Source: Microcaldota archaeon (GTDB lineage Archaea > Micrarchaeota > Micrarchaeia > Micrarchaeales > CABMGC01). From it: a DNA stretch of 8,607 nt. Below, in pieces: positions 6,213-8,607 of the stretch. The stretch's first letter is position 1. Each line of letters opens with the position of its first letter. The notes below the pieces were generated by a model. That model was not told the DNA's origin and made no database searches. It saw only the letters and a list, made by a program, of their open reading frames with translations. Made by a program: the position numbers and the translations under genes. The DNA is taken from NCBI GenBank assembly GCA_021850955.1, contig JAJZKH010000023.1, forward strand, positions 1-8,607, written 5' to 3'.

Positions 6213-8537
6213 ATGCTTACAAAAACAATTACTGCAAAAAACCTTATAATTGTTGTTATACTTGTGGTTCTATCCTCATTCTTATTAGTGAATATAGCTA
6301 GTTATACGGGCTTGAATTATACTCTTGGTGGCGATCTTGGCATATATGTTCCAAATCTACCAACCATATACGGCTACTTCTTTATATGGTCAAATACGAG
6401 CCAAACGATAAATATAAATCAATCTCTGCCAGGAATAGTTTGGCAACTTTTAAACTATTTTTTAAGTAAAGCGCTTGGACTTGCAATACTGGATACAGTT
6501 AACCAGTGGTTAACCTATTCTTATGGATTAGTTGGAATGTTTCTGCTTATTTATACTCTAACCAGCAAATACAGTTTTAAGACAAGAATTCTAAGTAGCA
6601 CATTTGCCTCAATCCTATTCGTTTTCCATTTCAATTTTTTTATACGTGAAGGTACGGTGGCGTTTTATTTTGTTTGGGTCATACTTTTTGGGTTATTGTT
6701 TTATCGAAGCATAGAAGACAGAAAACCCAATTTTATCTATTTTACCCTTACGGTTATTAGTTTAGTTATAGATATAACTTTTACAGGTTATGAATTTCTT
6801 TTGCAAAACTCCACATTATTACTTGCAGTTCTAATTCCATTTATTTTATTGACTAATAATAAAAAATATAATTATGCACATCTTAAATATTTAGGGCTCA
6901 TATTAGTGCTTACAACTTTAATAATTTTACCATTTCTCATAAGCACATATTTTTATGCAAATGGCGGCGCAATAGCAGAATTTCAAAAAGGTACTACAAA
7001 TCTATTTTTTAAACTACTTTCACACAATCTACCGCTTACATTACTAAGTTTTGGACCCTTTTTTATAACAAATAATCTTCAAGCTTTAATTTTAGTTGTA
7101 ATATTGTTAGTTTGCTTATTTGGATTAGTCAAATTTGATTATAAAAAAAATGAGATAAATGATAGACTTACTGTTGCCTTTTTTATAGCACTAGTTATCG
7201 TTTTGGGACTGGCACTGGCGTCCAATAAACCCTTTGGAACGGTATTCAATTACCTTGTTAAGGAATTTCCGCTACTAGTAAATTTTAGGGATATTTATAC
7301 TACTACCCATTATATGCTCTTGTTTTTAATATCGAGCCTTTTCGGTATTAGCACTGCCAAGATCTTTAATGAATTATTAAAAAGTAAGAAACAATATCTT
7401 TTTGTTATATTTGCAATATTTATGGCTCTTATATTTGTTAGCTATTTGTACGAATTCGATTATTTAGTAATACGCACAGGTAATTTGCCATACACGCCAA
7501 GCCCATTCACATTGCCAAACGGAGTCAAATTACCAAACTACTTATTTGAAATTTCAGAAATATTAAATAATTATTCAGGAAATTTCAATGTCGGTCTTCT
7601 GCCTTATCAAAATGGTTGGTTTACAAGTAAATATTACTACGGACCAGATATTTATGAAACAACTATATACAATCACCCAGTAATCCCAGGTATAGGCGGT
7701 GGTTTTTATTCTCCTGGTGCTTCTGATATGTATTCTGTTATTGCAATTAAAAGTCAAAATAATTCGACCCTAAATTATAACATAAGCAAAATATTTAGCG
7801 CCCTTGGCATAAAATACGTAATACTACAAGGCGATGCTAGGTACGCGAATTTTTCAGAGTGTCCAGATTGTGGCCATCTGAAATTCAATTTTACTAAAAT
7901 CAAAACTGTTTTAGCGAATAATAATTTTCAACTTATCGCGACTATAAAAAACACTAGTATTTATATGAACAGATTTTATCTGCCATTAATTTATTCTTCA
8001 GACATTATAAAAATAAACACTAACATAAATTCTTTAAGTATGCTTAATTATCTTGGAAACAACACAGTAAATATTACATCATACTCAATTTATAGTAAAA
8101 ACATAATTTATAATTTTGGAGGGTATATAGGGAATTTGTCAATATATGAGAGTCAGAACGATCCTGCGTCAATAAAAAATTATTTACGTCCAAAAATCGA
8201 ATTTACTATTGATAGCCCTACTAAAGTTATAGTTCATATATTAAATTCTACTACTCCTTACTATTTAGTATTTCGGGAGGCGTACGATCCGCACTGGGCA
8301 GCATTCTATTCCAATGGGACTGAAGTTAATCCTCACGATCATATTTCCGTGAACGGGTTTGCGAACGCTTGGTATATGAACAAAACTGGCAATTATACCA
8401 TTACTTTGTACTATACCCTGCAGACAGATACGTGGATTGCTTGGGGCGTGAGCTTTGCTGCGCTGTTCGTTACCATAGGAATAGGAGTTTATGGATGGAA
8501 AGAAGCGAAGAAGGAGAAAATACGCAGCCGCAGATGA
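6213..8537 (+). CDS. Multi-spanning membrane protein with large ectodomain, probable GT-C / YfhO / AftD-like glycosyltransferase
   Basis: 774 aa. About 12 hydrophobic spans lie in residues 10-413 (for example 10-32, 147-163, 174-192, 224-247, 290-306, 320-336, 365-383, 394-413). Then comes an ectodomain of about 325 residues, one last span (741-761) and a basic tail KEAKKEKIRSRR. The first outer loop has GGDLGIYVPNLP (39-50) followed by FIWS (57-60); D41 is in the place of the GT-C catalytic acid and the D...P...W order recalls AftD. FRDIY (358-362) resembles the FRDP motif of AftD/YfhO proteins. LGIKYVIL (531-538), NTSIYMNRFYLPLIYSS (580-596) and YDPHWAAFYSNG (691-702) also resemble YfhO. 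Together these suggest transfer of a sugar from a lipid-phosphate donor on the outer face, but sequence identity is low and the substrate is unknown. The ectodomain has 14 N-x-S/T sequons and one CPDC pair. ATG 6213 has no SD motif but a well-placed TATA element. GC rises to about 47% in the last 260 bp. It is divergent from the GT operon. Confidence 0.7.
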   Translation: MLTKTITAKNLIIVVILVVLSSFLLVNIASYTGLNYTLGGDLGIYVPNLPTIYGYFFIWSNTSQTININQSLPGIVWQLLNYFLSKALGLAILDTVNQWLTYSYGLVGMFLLIYTLTSKYSFKTRILSSTFASILFVFHFNFFIREGTVAFYFVWVILFGLLFYRSIEDRKPNFIYFTLTVISLVIDITFTGYEFLLQNSTLLLAVLIPFILLTNNKKYNYAHLKYLGLILVLTTLIILPFLISTYFYANGGAIAEFQKGTTNLFFKLLSHNLPLTLLSFGPFFITNNLQALILVVILLVCLFGLVKFDYKKNEINDRLTVAFFIALVIVLGLALASNKPFGTVFNYLVKEFPLLVNFRDIYTTTHYMLLFLISSLFGISTAKIFNELLKSKKQYLFVIFAIFMALIFVSYLYEFDYLVIRTGNLPYTPSPFTLPNGVKLPNYLFEISEILNNYSGNFNVGLLPYQNGWFTSKYYYGPDIYETTIYNHPVIPGIGGGFYSPGASDMYSVIAIKSQNNSTLNYNISKIFSALGIKYVILQGDARYANFSECPDCGHLKFNFTKIKTVLANNNFQLIATIKNTSIYMNRFYLPLIYSSDIIKINTNINSLSMLNYLGNNTVNITSYSIYSKNIIYNFGGYIGNLSIYESQNDPASIKNYLRPKIEFTIDSPTKVIVHILNSTTPYYLVFREAYDPHWAAFYSNGTEVNPHDHISVNGFANAWYMNKTGNYTITLYYTLQTDTWIAWGVSFAALFVTIGIGVYGWKEAKKEKIRSRR

Positions 8538-8607
8538 ACCAGTGCTTACTTATTTATTATGGTTCGTTTAGCAATATACTAACGCATTGCATACTTGGGT
8601 GTTTGAA
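8538..8607. other. Right-edge intergenic stretch
   Basis: 70 bp after the membrane gene with no supported gene. The T-rich TTACTTATTTATTATGG just after the stop may help termination. ATG 8559 opens only seven codons. On the minus strand a frame is open from the edge to TAA at 8559-8557 (16 codons), so the end of a leftward gene cannot be excluded. Confidence 0.4.

Noticed and set aside
7575..7757. 60-codon minus-strand frame inside the membrane gene
   Set aside because: Antisense shadow without RBS or recognisable motifs.
8571..8590. GCAAT / ATTGC inverted repeat near the right edge
   Set aside because: Only 5 bp of stem with a 10-nt loop and no T run; not distinguishable from chance.
1..8607. 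tRNA, rRNA or riboswitch genes
   Set aside because: No conserved tRNA arms, rRNA blocks or known aptamer motifs noticed; nearly all sequence is accounted for by coding regions.

Overview
This window looks archaeal. The evidence is a set of TATA-like elements about 26-28 bp upstream of start codons, probable leaderless + strand genes, Shine-Dalgarno (SD) motifs of the GTGAT and GAGGA kind (parts of GGAGGTGATCC), tight operons, an AT-rich genome, and a membrane protein whose outer domain is packed with N-glycosylation sequons. The phylum cannot be fixed from sequence alone; an AT-rich Thermoplasmatota or DPANN (ARMAN-like) archaeon is a guess.

The whole window is a surface-glycan locus. Left part (1-1936) is dTDP-L-rhamnose synthesis: rmlD and the 5' part of rmlB run leftward as an operon, and rmlC runs rightward from a shared 54-bp divergent promoter region with a 14-bp perfect palindromic TATA element. 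No rmlA is seen; it would have to lie outside. Middle part (2067-6169) is a leftward four-gene glycosyltransferase operon, in transcription order GT4-a (6169-5090), GT4-b (5093-4056), GT2-a (4048-3092) and GT2-b (3080-2067), with an ATGA stop/start overlap or gaps of 7 and 11 nt. Right part (6213-8537) is one large divergent gene for a multi-spanning membrane protein with an ectodomain of about 325 residues, probably a GT-C/YfhO/AftD-like glycosyltransferase. The simplest reading is that dTDP-rhamnose and other nucleotide sugars are used by the four cytoplasmic enzymes to build a lipid-linked glycan, and that the membrane protein adds a sugar on the outer face.

The most notable signal is mosaicism. 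GT4-a and GT4-b share a 155-bp stretch with no mismatch (210 bp with 10 mismatches overall) covering the C-terminal donor-binding half, while their N-terminal halves are very different. By hand count this block is about 41% GC, while the rest of GT4-b falls to about 24%. The 3' end of the membrane gene also jumps to about 47% GC from 21-33%. The rml genes are about 36-39% GC and GT2-b about 20%. This suggests an exchanged, AT-rich glycan cassette with recombination in shared 3' gene modules.
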